Of a DNA stretch of 64,000 bases, positions 34,509-46,291 are shown piece after piece; within the stretch, counting starts at the first letter, position 1; every line of letters begins with the position of its first letter. Source of the stretch: Onchocerca lupi. Its lineage: Eukaryota; Nematoda; Chromadorea; Rhabditida; Onchocercidae. The notes beneath the pieces are model-generated. The model made no database searches and was not told the origin of the DNA. It saw only the letters and a list, made by a program, of their open reading frames with translations. The DNA lies in contig JAOVVO010000044.1 of NCBI GenBank assembly GCA_028564675.1, positions 124,001 through 188,000 on the forward strand, written 5' to 3'. A program made the translations under genes and the position numbers.

Positions 34509-35507
34509 TTTATGAGAATCCAATATTGAACCGATTTATTTCTTTCGTCATATTTCTCTTATCATCTTTAATAAATAAGTCACTTATGATATGATAAGTT
34601 ACCTTCTTTTCATGAATGAAACCCCATCAAACAGTTAATGATGTTGCGCAATTTTATCTGAAAGATATAATTTTGCGGCAAAACAGAACTATAAAGTTCC
34701 AAGACCAACCCACCAACCTTATTGTTAGTATAGCATGACATACCTGAGGAAGCGAATTTTCATTGTTGTCTTCGTTTCAAAAAGTTACGGGGACGCGATT
34801 TAGAATGGGCGAAGAAAGGAATATGCGGAAATCCGGTTGCACCTGAAAGTACGGAGATAAGAGAGAGGGTGGAGGATGGGGGTTCACGTAACTTACGTGG
34901 TTCGCTTTGTTTATTGATACACCTGATTCATTTGCTAAGTATGCTGGCTGTGGAAGGAATGGATAGTTGAGATATTTAGAAAGAATAATAAGTTATGTAT
35001 GGTTAGTAAAGAAAATGGCATCCTCTCTATTATATCTTACCATTCCAATGTCAGTCTTAAGCGCAGAATTATTCTTTTAAAAAAAGTTGAAGAACTCTGG
35101 GCATTGATTAGTTGGCTTGTTGTTTAATTGAATTCATTGGATTGATAATAGGAACGCTCCATCGTTTTATGGAATGGCCATTTACCAATGCGTGTATCGA
35201 AAAAAAAGCTAGAGTCATTCCGATCTTATGAAAAGTCAAATCGTTAATGGTTGCTTCGGTTTGCCATCATTATATGTTCCTTAATAGATGATGTCTTCTT
35301 CGGTTTATTTCTTAACGTTTATTGTTCTGATATCCTTGGGCATAAGTCATATAGCTTTGCTCTCTCCGCTGTTTTATATTCGTAGCATAACACTATCAAT
35401 GCAGTCAGTTGCATCTCTAATAACGTATGATATACTGTAAAATATTTCGTTATATACCTCATAAATTCAATAATTTGCATTATTTGTAACAATGTTCGAT
35501 GTTTTAG
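34509..35507. promoter_or_regulatory. Divergent promoter region, cyclin Y / MYND gene
   Basis: About 1 kb between two genes that diverge. On the minus side a probable leader exon of cyclin Y ends at 34744 (CTCAG|GTATGT) and includes a more GC-rich segment (34780-34915). On the plus side TTCGATGTTTTAG (35495-35507) is an acceptor just before the MYND gene start. No other element is recognised. Confidence 0.45.
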
Positions 35508-35524
35508 TTCTTTTAAAATCCAAA

Positions 35525-36760
35525 ATGATGAATGATGGAAAGGATGTGCCTAAAGATGGCCGAAACCATCGTGCAGTTGAAGAGGGTATGATGGTTGTGG
35601 AAGCGGAAGGCGAAATGCATGATGATCATTGGGTATTAGATGATCGCATGAAGCGAATGATTATGGACTTACAAAGACACTGGCTCACAGATTATCAGCA
35701 ATCCAGGGAGAAGTTATTAGTTGAGATGACTGAACGGGTAAGTATGAATCTCATTTTTTTAGTAGAATTTTTATTGTTTAAAATATAGAAACAAAATGTA
35801 ATTTGGAAAGAAAAAAGTGAGTACAATTTTATTCGTTCGTTGATTCACGAAACTGATTGTTTAGAAGTAGTCATGCTTACAATACGATAAGGAATTATTC
35901 TGTCTCAAAAAGCTTATAAGTAAAAGATTGCTGAAATTTAACATTTATTTCATGAATTCGTCGTTTATATTACAATGATGTAGTCGTTTTTTGAATGGAA
36001 GATTTAATAGATTTTCATTTAAAAGACTAGTAATTGACCTTGGGGAAAATAATTAAGGAAAAAATTATCTGTTAAATGTGCTTGTTTTCAGCTTCATCAA
36101 GAATTTCTTTCTGATCAACAAAAAATTAGAACCGAACTTCTCACGCAGTTCAAAGATGAATTAGATACCACGAGGTTAGTTTTTATTGAATCTTCAATTA
36201 TTTCCACTAATTATGTTAAGCTTTTTCTGATGAAATTATGTTTTTTGTTACAGAGCAGAGTTGGAAGAAAAGTATCGCGAGTCTTTGAAGGTTGAATTGG
36301 GCAAAATGGCTGAAAAACATAGAAAAGAAATATCAAGTATTAAGAAAAAACAGTGGTAAATTTTCTCACGATTTGCTATTGTTTCGGGTGATTTGCTATT
36401 ATTCTGTCAGTTGCAGATTAAGTGGTCAAAATTAAAACTTCAGATATTTCCTGCTAATATGTATTGAGGCATAAGAAAACTTTGTGATATTAAGAAAGCT
36501 TAATGGCGAGGCTAGAAGGGCTGTGGAACTGGAAACGTGTATTGTTCAGTTATTCTTTTAATAGATCAAATTGTTTAAATTAAAGGTGTTGGCAATGCGA
36601 AGCAGAAGCTATTTATCACTGCTGTTGGAATACAGCTTATTGCAGTGTGGAATGTCAGCAAAGTCACTGGGCGACTCATCGGAAATTTTGTCGACGTAAA
36701 AAGCAGAATGCCAATACTCATCAGCAACAACAACAGCAACAACAAAAGAATAATAATTAA
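35525..36760 (+). CDS. Small coiled-coil plus MYND zinc-finger protein (ZMYND8/ZMYND11 C-terminal type, BRA-like)
   Basis: Four exons, 35525-35737, 36092-36174, 36254-36355 and 36586-36760, join to 190 residues. Residues about 45-132 are a charged helical coiled coil. Residues 134-170 are a MYND finger, CWQCEAEAIYHCCWNTAYC followed by SVECQQSHWATHRKFC, with all zinc ligands. The WNTAYC and CQQSHW wording is specific to the ZMYND8/ZMYND11 (BS69) subfamily. The protein lacks their PHD, bromo and PWWP domains, so it resembles the short BRAM1-type product and C. elegans BRA-1/BRA-2, which bind BMP/TGF-beta receptors; that function is inferred. A poly-Gln stretch (QQQQQQQQ) closes the chain. The start at 35525 follows acceptor GTTTTAG; an in-frame ATG at 35492 lies before that acceptor. 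Poly(A) signal AATAAA is at 37040. Confidence 0.88.
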
Positions 36761-37757
36761 TTAGTTTATGAAACGGTTGTATTTTGAAGACAGGATTTCA
36801 TTTCTTTGTTTTTGCCTAAGTGGTTGTGAGGATCTCAAGAAAGTACTTCACTTGGGGGTGTTTTTTTCTTTTTTTTTTTTTTTTCTTTCGAATTTACTAT
36901 TTAAATTTTCTCTCTTTCACCGTTTTGTCTAACTGAATGCCTCGGAAACGAAAATTAGTTTGTTATCTAATTTATTTGGCTGTGTACTCACTCTATGATT
37001 CCCATCACAATCTCAACCGTCTTAAAAGGGATGGGATTGAATAAAAAAAACAATTCGCATCTTTTTCGTATATTTGTAGTTAATTTTTCTATCACTACTT
37101 GTGGGATTCTTTAAAGTAACTTTTAGGCATTGATTGGTTGTGCATTTGTACAGATTATTAATTATCTGTTGTACAATATATTCTATAATACAGTATCATG
37201 CTTTGACTGTTCTTCGGGTTATTAATTATTGAAGACCCTAAGAGAATCATTATGAAAGCGTTGGTTTTTATTCTTATCAACAATATTAGTAATGAGAAAA
37301 GAAATTATTCATTATTTCTGTGATTATCTCTTTGAATCTTAGTAACCAACCCTTATATCATAATAAAGTTTGAAGAACATCGTTGTAACGTCTCCATCAC
37401 TCGGTATTATTCCAGTTGATATCACAACTGATATCAAGTTTACTAATGAATTTACTAATCTTTTTGAGACAGTATGTTAAGTGATAAGAGTGTGTGAAGA
37501 AAAAAAAAGGATTGAAAAAAAAAGAATGAAAAGGCTTTTATTCTAAACACTTCATCACTTTTGCAAATTTCTTTACATATATTCGATGAAAAAGATTGAG
37601 GAATGAAGGAGTGGAAAACTGGCTATCTGGTTGATGATAGTAATTTTTGGTGAACCTATCTGTTTCAATGAATTTTTTTACTGTATTCGTGATACTGAAA
37701 TGCATTGTCAGTGTTCTTTTTTTGATTTTTAGTAGTATTTTCAGACCAAAATATTGC
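36761..37757. other. Spacer between MYND gene and cytospin-like gene
   Basis: It holds the MYND gene 3' UTR (T-rich tract at 36865-36885, AATAAA at 37040). Two acceptor-like sites, TTTGATTTTTAG (about 37732) and AGTATTTTCAG (about 37743), lie just before the next gene's ATG. Nothing else is seen. Confidence 0.45.
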
Positions 37758-40415
37758 ATGAGACGAATTGCTCACGACGATAAAACTACGGTGAAAGGTC
37801 GTAGGCATGGTATTACTCCGAATATATTGAAGAAGGAAATAGCAAAGCCTTGCAAAGTGAAAACACCGCTGCGATCAGTTAATCAAGGTGTGCTGAATTT
37901 ATGTGATCCAAGCTCTTGTTTCGTTTTAAATTAATGCAGTTTTGTTACATATTCACTGCAGTAATTGGTGTAGGATGTCTTATAGTTGTGGAGGTTGGAA
38001 GGTAGAGCATGAATTCATGATTAAATAAGAAAATTATTACGTTATTTTGTCACATTGGTATATTTATTTTATATATTTGATATGTGTACATATTCCGTTA
38101 TTGCTTTTTACTGATTTTGATTTTGTATATTGCAGAAAAATATCGAAAACCTATTTACACAAAACTTTTGGAAACTTCTGGACAACATTCCATTGTATCT
38201 GATAAAGAAAATCGTCTGGTTACACAGGTATTTTCTACACATTGGGTCTGACACAGAGTACTGTGCAATCGTAAGATAATCATTTAAAGTTCAATAAAAG
38301 CCTCTGATGCTCTGCTTCTGCATTGGTCATTGCCACATTTTTTATAAATGAACGCAGAGAAAATTTGAATGCTGCTCATTAGCGTTTCATACTCTTATAA
38401 CGCAAGATTCCGATTGCAATTAAAGAATGATTGTTCTTGAATGATTTGGTGTTATATTTATTTTTTATTCTTGCTTACTAGATTACTTGTATTAAGGATG
38501 TAACGCGAATATTTCATAAGAAAACGAGATCTACAGTTATTAGCAATGACCTATCGCGTTATAAATTTACGCGGGATAATGACTTGAAAAAGACTTTGTC
38601 ACACATGGAGGAGAAATTTACCAGTAGCTGTGAAGAACTTCAAGCTGCAGAAGAAGAGCTAGTAGAGTTAAGAGTTGCTTTAAGTGACGCTAAAAGAACG
38701 ATCGGAATTTTACGCGTGGAAAATGCGGTATTTTTAATTGTTATGTAACATCAAGAGATAGTTTCTTTCTTATTTGGTTAGAATCTCTCTCTGTCGCGTC
38801 AAATTACGATAATTATTTCTTATCTCTCAATTTTTTTTGCTCAAACAGTGATTTTGTTTCACTCTTATTTAGAGACAAGCAGAAAGAATTAAATTTTTGA
38901 CAATCAAGAAGCAAAAAAATGATCAGTCAATAAAAAGATATAATGTAAATCCGGATTTGGAGGTCGTACAGATGAATCAGGTAAACTCGCTCTCAAAGAT
39001 GTTAAATGTCTGAAAATAAAGATGAAGTTATAAATCACTTTTTTCTTCCTTCTTGCCGTTAAATTAGTTATTAATTCAAGGTTGAAAAGCTTTTCATGAT
39101 ACATGAATAAATAAATATGTTCGCCAAGAAAACTGATTGGATTATTATTGCATTTAGATTTTTTTAATTTTGTTTTGTCAAATAAAATTTTAATTTGTGA
39201 CGTTGAAGTTTCTTTGCATTATATTATGCTGCACTATTCGATCCAAATAGTACAGCATAATATAATATAAGAAATACCAGTGGGAGACATCACTAAAAAA
39301 TTGCTAGTATTCAGGAAATATATTAAAGAAAGATTTATGGAGTGATTCATGGTATGCTAAGGATGAGCTCATATATTTCAGAAAGTGTCATCTGCGGAGC
39401 ATGGTTCAAGCAAAAATCTTCAGCGATTGGTTAGCGAACTGAAGGGCGAGAAAATGGCATTGAACTTAGCTTTAGAAAATAGTAAAGCAAATGATTCAAA
39501 GATTGTACTCGAAAATAATCGGTTAAAGATGATTATTGAGGTAAATTATTCCTGTCTTGGGTATTTTATAAACATATCTATTGTATATTTACTGTAAATC
39601 GATTATAGGAAGAACGTAAGGAATGGGACCAAATGCAAAAAGACTTGCTGGTTGCCGTAAAAGTAGCGAATGATTTTAAAATTGAAGCGCAGAAAGAAAT
39701 GTTAAAATTATCGGAAAGGATAACTGAACTACAAAAACGACGACAGAGTGCCGCATTTACTGTTTCTCAAGGATCGGCTGTAACATTATACGAAAAGAAT
39801 TTTCAGAGCTGGGAAGATAAAGCTTGGCAGAGATTGATGCTTGGTTGCGAGCGTGGTTTGTTTTTTTTTTTTTTTTTTCTTTTTAAGCATCTTATTTTCT
39901 GAAGAATTTTCTATGTATGATTTCAGGTTCACGTCGTAATACTCTTCTTCGATGGTGTCAAGAAGCGGTTGTCAAATTTTCACATGTTGAAATTACCAAC
40001 TTTAGCAGCAGTTGGGCGGATGGCAAAGCACTGTGCTACTTATTAGCTTCTTTTTATCCTGATAAGCTGAGCATCGATGTTAATTTTCCTTTTTGATGGC
40101 TTTATTTCTAAATAAATTAACAGTATATCTGAACTTCCTCATAAGAGTGGTGTAAAATATATCGATATAATTAGCCAAAACAAAGCTTTTTGACTCCTCT
40201 AGTCACTTACGCATAAGCCTGCTTTGTTTTAGAAAATCTCTACTCTTGAAGCGGAAGAATGCTTGGAGTTGGCTCTCAGTGTTGGTGAGAGTATGGGTGT
40301 TGAAGTGAAGGTGAACGTAGCCGACTTCAGGAAAGAAGATCGTCCAGAATGGTCTCTTATTATGAGGTATATCCTCAACTTGTATTATATCATTTCGGAT
40401 GGATCTCATTGTTAA
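37758..40415 (+). CDS. Short cytospin-like protein (coiled coil plus C-terminal calponin-homology domain)
   Basis: Eight exons, 37758-37887, 38136-38227, 38482-38727, 38873-38980, 39382-39540, 39609-39855, 39927-40078 and 40233-40415, give 438 residues. A basic N-terminus is followed by long coiled coils (about 115-320: EEKFTSSCEELQAAEEELVE, ELKGEKMALNLALENS, ELQKRRQS). A single CH domain follows at about 328-435: SRRNTLLRWCQEAV, ITNFSSSWADGKALCYLLAS, ESMGVEVKVNVADFRKEDRP and a final helix reading to the stop. The NFSSSW-DG wording is typical of cytospins (SPECC1/SPECC1L), which link actin and microtubules. Human SPECC1L is over 1100 residues, so this is a compact form or lacks upstream exons. 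The start is the first ATG after a strong acceptor, but an upstream in-frame ATG exists at 37647. Confidence 0.85.
39218..39266 (+). repeat. 21-bp inverted repeat (hairpin) in cytospin-like intron 4
   Basis: The arm ATTATATTATGCTGCACTATT (39218-39238) pairs with 39246-39266 at 20 of 21 positions (one C/A mismatch) across a 7-base loop. It lies fully inside an intron. Confidence 0.9.
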
Positions 40416-41639
40416 ATAGTTATTTCTTATCATTCCTTCATTTTCTTAATAATCATTCATGATTTTCATTGCGCAGTCACGTCTATGTTATGATTTTATT
40501 GAATAATACTGATATAGAGAGTATTTTGGTTATTCATTGCTGACTTCAGACAGAATATTTTATGTCCAGTAATGCTCTAAAATCCGGAAATATTCGAACT
40601 AGAACAATTGTCATATTGAAAATATTTATTTTACTTCTTCATGAGATGTACTGGTCAGAAATTCCTTTATCAACTATAACTAATCTTGTTATTTCGATGC
40701 TTTTGATCTCTGGATTATAAATACGGAGCAATCCATATTTTATGGTTTACCGGTAACTTAAAATATGGACTTGAGATGTTTTTGGTGCATTATGTTTCCT
40801 ATCATGAACAGGGCATAATCTTTTGTTGAGTTTTTTAGAAAAGTATATCCTTTCCTTTGCCAAAATGGAAATTTTTGAGAATAAGATGGACATTATTTCT
40901 AGAAGGATTAATTCTTTCAAGGCTACTTGCACTCTTGCTTTATTTTCTTCAATTATTCTTTCAATTCTTCCATATAAATAACTTATTTATAAAATTTCTT
41001 CATTCATTTATAAAATTATTCAAAAAAATCGTTCATTTCACTTAATTAGAATTCTTCATTCATGTGATCAGAACAAATTCTTTGAGGAACGAAATCACGA
41101 TACGTATTCATTGATCATTAAAAATATTTTTATCCAACAAAAATGAAGAAAAATAACAGCTTAGTTCAAGGACGATTTTTTTATTATGCAATAATTTCTC
41201 GACTGTAAAAAGTTATTTATCCTTGCAATCATAAGACGAGTAGTGTAGATTTTCTCTGCCGCTGGAGAACTGTAATTATTGCAGAAAATTATAGTGAAGT
41301 CATTATATCTCTGTCACTGATGTTTCTCCTTCTCTACAAAATTAAAAATTGTCAAACGAAAGAATTGCTGCATTTATTTCATTTGTTATAAATGTTTAAA
41401 CTATCTCGTTTCAATTGCTCATTAAAAAAAATAAATTTGTTTTTAATAAATTCGTTTTAATTATAGGGATGCAGGATCAGTATTTGAAAATAAGTTCATC
41501 TCAATTGAATCTCGCTGAAAAATAAAACTTGTTGTAATTGAATTAGTTGCAAATGAACATTTATAAAGCCAATCTTCATTTTACGACAGAAAAATTCTAA
41601 TTGTAAGATGTGATATTTAGGCACCATTAATGGCTTTCA

Positions 41640-42301
41640 TGGCGCTTTTGAAGTTTGATTTCTGAATATTCAGTCCATATCTTCCCTTCATGTGTCTCTT
41701 TCAAAGTCACTGGAAGGGGACTTCTTTGGATCTGAAAATGGTACTCTCGCCTAATTCTTAGCTACGAAGGACTCATTATTTCAATACATGAATGCTTTCA
41801 GATTTATTATATTACCGAGAGAAACAGTGATTCGAAAAGGAATCACTAATTTACATAATATTTTCTAAAATTGACTGGTCAAAATATAACAGTTAAACAG
41901 AGATAATTTTGGAATATATGTGTCACCACTGCGGTTAAATATCTTTTCCATTATCTATAATTTCCAAAGAAATGACACTTTCTTGGGTTGAGAAATGAAT
42001 TAGCTGTTTCGAACCAACAATGGACAACAAGAAAACGGAACGGAGCTGAGAAATAGTTCTAAGAAGACTTGTTTTTTGGTGGTCGCTGAGAACTGAAAGA
42101 ACTGAACGATACGCATAAAATAGGAAGTCCGAATAACAACAGCATTCCCTTTAAATTATCCAGATGCATTATTATATCCTTTTGTCCACAGTCACCTAAT
42201 TCTTCCTGCAGTTCCCCACCCTCTCTATTCAAATTTCTTTCGTTGTTGCACAAATGTTTGAATGAATAATTTTTAAGATGCATAGGATTAATCTATTCAG
42301 C
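41640..42301 (+). pseudogene. Decayed elongase-like remnant 1
   Basis: Pieces in the order of an ELO gene are visible but interrupted by stops: an FKVTG-GLLWI stretch near 41700 (compare FKLYWPLFIW in the intact gene), a FWWS piece near 42070 (compare FFWSK), MHYY near 42165 (compare LHYYHH), and after an acceptor CTGCAG a frame FPTLSIQISFVVAQMF (compare TIQIAQMF) that ends in TGA. The 3' part (41964-42301) is clearly homologous to 42824-43180. Derivation from an elongase is inferred from these short matches and could be wrong. The duplication itself is firm. Confidence 0.35.
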
Positions 42302-42823
42302 CTCTGTAACATCGGTCAAACAACAATATTTTGTCCAACAAGGTGATACCGAACATGTCACTATGAAGACAACCTTGCTGGTCAGGTAAGACTGAAATCT
42401 GGTTTTCATCTTCCTTCCATTTATTTCTCTTTACTTCATCATTTTCACTTACTTTTGTGCACTATTTTGACGATTCCATTTGTTGTCATGCTAGCAGCAG
42501 ATATTGTATCTTGTCGTAGATGCAGTGTCCCAATTCTTCGAAAGACAAAATTTCAAAACTTTCATCATCCGTTATTGTCGTTATAGTTAAAACTTGCCTT
42601 TCAAAATTGTTTCCCTTTGAAGGTTTTTCTATTTCATCAACACAGCTTGAAGTGTAATGAGCAAAAGATGCTCTCACCTTCTTAACATTCTTCAATATGC
42701 ATGATTTTGAATCAAATTCTAATTCTAACTGATTAGTTTCGAAACTTGATTCTAAACATTGGGGAATGAATTTTACCGTGAACATTCCATTCATACAGTA
42801 AATTCTGGCTTTTCATTATTCAC

Positions 42824-43192
42824 GATTTCCAAAAAAAATTACACTTTTTTGGGAGAAAAATTATTTTTTCGCATCAACTACGGATAAAAACGATAGTAAG
42901 TTTAAAAAAATAGCTCTAAGAAAAATTTCTTTCAGATTTATTTTTTTAGTTCGCGGAAAACTGGAAGTAAAAGAACGAATACGGATAAAAGTGCCGATTC
43001 AGAGGATTCTCTTTCAATTATTCTGATAAGTTATCATCATCCTTTACTTACGTTCAACCAGTCTTAATTACAGTTTCCCATCCGTCTATGCTCAAGTTAA
43101 CATCGTTGTTGCACAAATGTTTGCACTGAATAATTTTGAATTGTATAGGAATAATTTGTCCAGTCTTTACGTCGACTACAAATACAGGTAAT
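42824..43192 (+). pseudogene. Decayed elongase-like remnant 2
   Basis: Homologous to block 1 over about 340 bp. Behind an acceptor AATTACAG (about 43071) it keeps an open exon-like frame FPSVYAQVNIVVAQMFALNN that runs to a donor at about 43191 (ACAG|GTAATC). Block 1 has the same peptide pattern with identical spacing. The middle part (42930-43070) aligns loosely with the FWSK to HYYHH region of the intact elongase but has stops. It is either a dying gene copy or the exon of a gene I cannot name. Confidence 0.35.
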
Positions 43193-43614
43193 CATATATT
43201 TACTTTTATACCTAAAATTATCTCATCACAAACATCAATATATTAAATTATTTCCAAATATCCTATCAATATGTCTGCAACTCTTTTCTTATCTTTTAAG
43301 ATATATCTAAGAGATTTGACGAAATATAGATTTGACGGAAAAAACGTCTTTCATAATTTAAAAGTTGAACTACGTTATTACATTCTTATTGGGAGTATTT
43401 AAAAAAGTATTTAAATAGATGACAGTATTTTATAATCGAATTATTTGTTTTGATTCCTGTAATACTTTTATATGGAAACTTAAAAATACTTCATAATTTA
43501 ATTGCGGCATTGATTTTTCTTCGACACTTATTCCATCCTTTTGCTACAGTTGAAAAACATGCTGCATGTATTTTCCGTCATCATTGAAATTTTAAGTTGA
43601 AAATTTCTCGAGGA

Positions 43615-45201
43615 ATGAGTTATTTTATCGATTATAAATTCGTGGAGAAAACTTGTAAACAAATCGCAGAAGACAAAAATTATTCTATTTGCTCTTTTAA
43701 TTACAGATATGCATTACCATTCGAAAAATTGGATGATCCGATTCAGAAAACAATATCCCTGCAAGAAAATTGGTATCAAACGATAACTGTTTCGATAGGC
43801 TACTTCTTCGTTATCAAGCTGATCCAATACTTCATGAAGCATCGATGTGCTTTCAAACTATATTGGCCTTTATTTATTTGGAATCTTTCACTCGCTTTCT
43901 TCAGCATTTGTGGCTTCATTCGCTTTAGTGAAGCATGTATTACTTCTATTTTCCGCTCAATCTATTCCAATCAAGCATCTTATTTTAATTTTCAGAAGCA
44001 TTATACTTTAGCCAGAGACTGGAATTATCTGTTACCTATCGATAGTTACTAATTCTCTATTTTAATTCGACTGCTCTTTCAGCAGATGATTCATTCGCTA
44101 CTCTACGAGGGAATCTATCGATCTTTGTGCTATTCGGTAAATCCCACTGATGTCGCAGCTTACTGGGCATATTTATTTTTTTGGTCGAAAGTTGTGGAAC
44201 TTGGCGACACATTATTTATCATCCTTAAAAAAAAACCTCTCATATTTTTGCATTATTATCATCATGCTTCAGTACTTATTTATACTGCTCATTCAGGTAA
44301 GTTATCATATCTTTTTTTTTTATCGAACAGAAAGATTTAAAAAAAAAGTGCTGTAAGAATCTTTCCATAGCTTAAGGACTGATTCGCCATCAATGTAAGT
44401 TAAAGACAACTTCTCCTACAGCGTCAAGAATTTTGAAACATACGCCTGCTTGCTAAATTGTAGGTGCCGAAAACACGGGTTCCGGAAGAGCGTTTATCAT
44501 TATGAACTTTCTGGTGCATTCCGCTATGTACACATATTTTGCAATTACATCTTATGGAATACGATTGCCTAAGTAAGGATTTGCCAAATGTGTGTTTTTC
44601 TTGAAATACCTTATGGATCCTTCTCACTGGGTACACATCTTCATTATCCAATTTGCATGAAATCCTCCATGATTATTTAAACTTTATATTTCACAATATA
44701 CATTTCAGGGCAATATCCATGATGCTGACTACAATCCAGATAGCTCAGATGTTTGCGGGAATTGGTATCCTGGCCTACATTTATAAAATCAAAACTGAAA
44801 CCAATTTGCCGTAAGTTCCTACGATGTTTGTCTGCCCCATACTTGGTGACTGTAAAAATCATTGGATACGAATTCCTCTTTCACAGCACTTTCCGCATAT
44901 ATCCCTAATGCTCGTCATTTCGATAACCGATAAAACTCACCAATAAAACAAAACATTTCTGTTACTCTGCGAAATAATATTCATATAGCATTAAATATCC
45001 CTTGATTAGACCAACTGAAGATAACAACAATATTAGTTCAAAAGGACCCTAACTGAAGATAAAGTTTATTTCAGATGCCAACAATCAATGCAAAATCTAT
45101 TCTTCGGTATCATGCTGTACATCACTTTTGCGGTACTTTTTATTCACTACTTTGTCTCCAATTACTTCCGTAAATCTGATAAAAAAGTAAAGATTCACTA
45201 A
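43615..45201 (+). CDS. Very-long-chain fatty-acid elongase (ELO family)
   Basis: Five exons, 43615-43932, 44083-44296, 44464-44572, 44709-44810 and 45075-45201, give 289 residues, the usual ELO length. ELO proteins are multi-pass ER enzymes that condense malonyl-CoA with fatty acyl-CoA. Visible signatures are FKLYWPLFIWNLSLAFFS, KVVELGDTLFIILKKK, the catalytic histidine box HYYHH (163-167), NFLVHSAMYTYFA and QIAQMFAGIG, plus hydrophobic helices throughout. The C-terminus, KVKIH, fits a KxKxx ER-retrieval signal. Spacing around GFIRF and the HYYHH box is most like ELOVL6/ELOVL3. Exon 1 must end at GAA|GCATGT (a GC donor) to give the exact family spacing and phase; an alternative path with an extra mini-exon at 43996-44031 adds 11 residues. 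A strong acceptor at 43704 inside exon 1 means the true N-terminus could come from another exon. Confidence 0.85.
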
Positions 45202-46291
45202 TTTTCAACCTCCTCAAATGTCAAATCTTCCAGTATTTTGATGTTTTTTCAAATGAAATCCCATAGAAATCTTTAAAAAAATTACTCGGTTTAATGAATC
45301 TAAAAGATTTTCACAATACATAGCATCACTGCGACTTTAACTATTCAATCTGTTTCATTCCATACAATTAATGCATTTTGTTACTTTTCCTTATTGTTTA
45401 TTCTGAACTTTTAAAAATATTGAAAATAAGTAAAGAGTCATGCATAAACTTTATGAGAAATCAATAACAAGCAGAAGCAAGGAATCTTTTAATATTCTTG
45501 CAATGAAGAGATTCATGATTAGTGACGCTTTTTCTTGACAGAAAGCACTCCATTTGCTAACCTGAAGAAGCATAGAACATGATGAAACGTATTGTAGTCC
45601 AAGAAAAACAGAATAAATAAATATATAGAATATTTCATAAACATAAAATAAATATGAATCTACACAATATCTGAAACAATGTTGCCATCGAAAAACAAAA
45701 TATCTACGCGTAGAAGCTAGAAAGTGCTAGCCAATATATTACAACAAAAAAAGTATAGTGCAATTTCTACCAACAGACAACATACCTAGTACACAATTAA
45801 TTACAATCTAAGATGTGTAAACAAAAAATTGCTGTAATAACTGAAAAAGGATTGATACAAAACTTCTTCTTTAATCATAAACATATCAATTCTTATAAAA
45901 AAAAAGTGGAATGCTGCATTTAAACTCCATAAATATTATCTCAACATCTCTAATTGTATGCACTATTCAGTGCAAACATACAACATCTCCTAAAAAATCA
46001 AAACAATTTAATCATTTGATTTAAATTCATATAAACGACTGTTTTATCAATTCTTCAGTTCCTTCTCCTCTTTACAGCCTCTTAATAATATGCAGTATTA
46101 CTATAAAGAATTATGAAGAAAAAGGAAAATAAAAAATCAGAGAGTATAGATGCAAGAAGATAATAAGAAATCAGAATTCCAGACAAAAATTATTCCTCTC
46201 ATTAGCATCATTTATTAAAAGAAAAATTCAAGTAAAAAATTTATCGAAATATTCCGAGATTTGCAATGCAATGGCAATGACATTTTTTCAG
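45202..46291. other. Convergent 3' region, elongase and TGF-beta receptor
   Basis: 1.1 kb of AT-rich 3' UTR sequence between two genes that converge. AATAAA occurs at about 45611 on the plus strand. No gene is seen. Confidence 0.5.

Larger units (their letters stand above)
40416..43614. other. Spacer with two diverged duplicate blocks
   Basis: 3.2 kb before the intact elongase. It contains the duplicated blocks at 41640-42301 and 42824-43192. On the minus strand a 102-codon frame (42486-42794) lies between them and has no recognised homology. The rest is AT-rich without gene signals. Confidence 0.5.

Noticed and set aside
42486..42794. 102-codon minus-strand frame between the duplicate blocks
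   Set aside because: Balanced composition but no known family, and no exons that join to it; left as unexplained.
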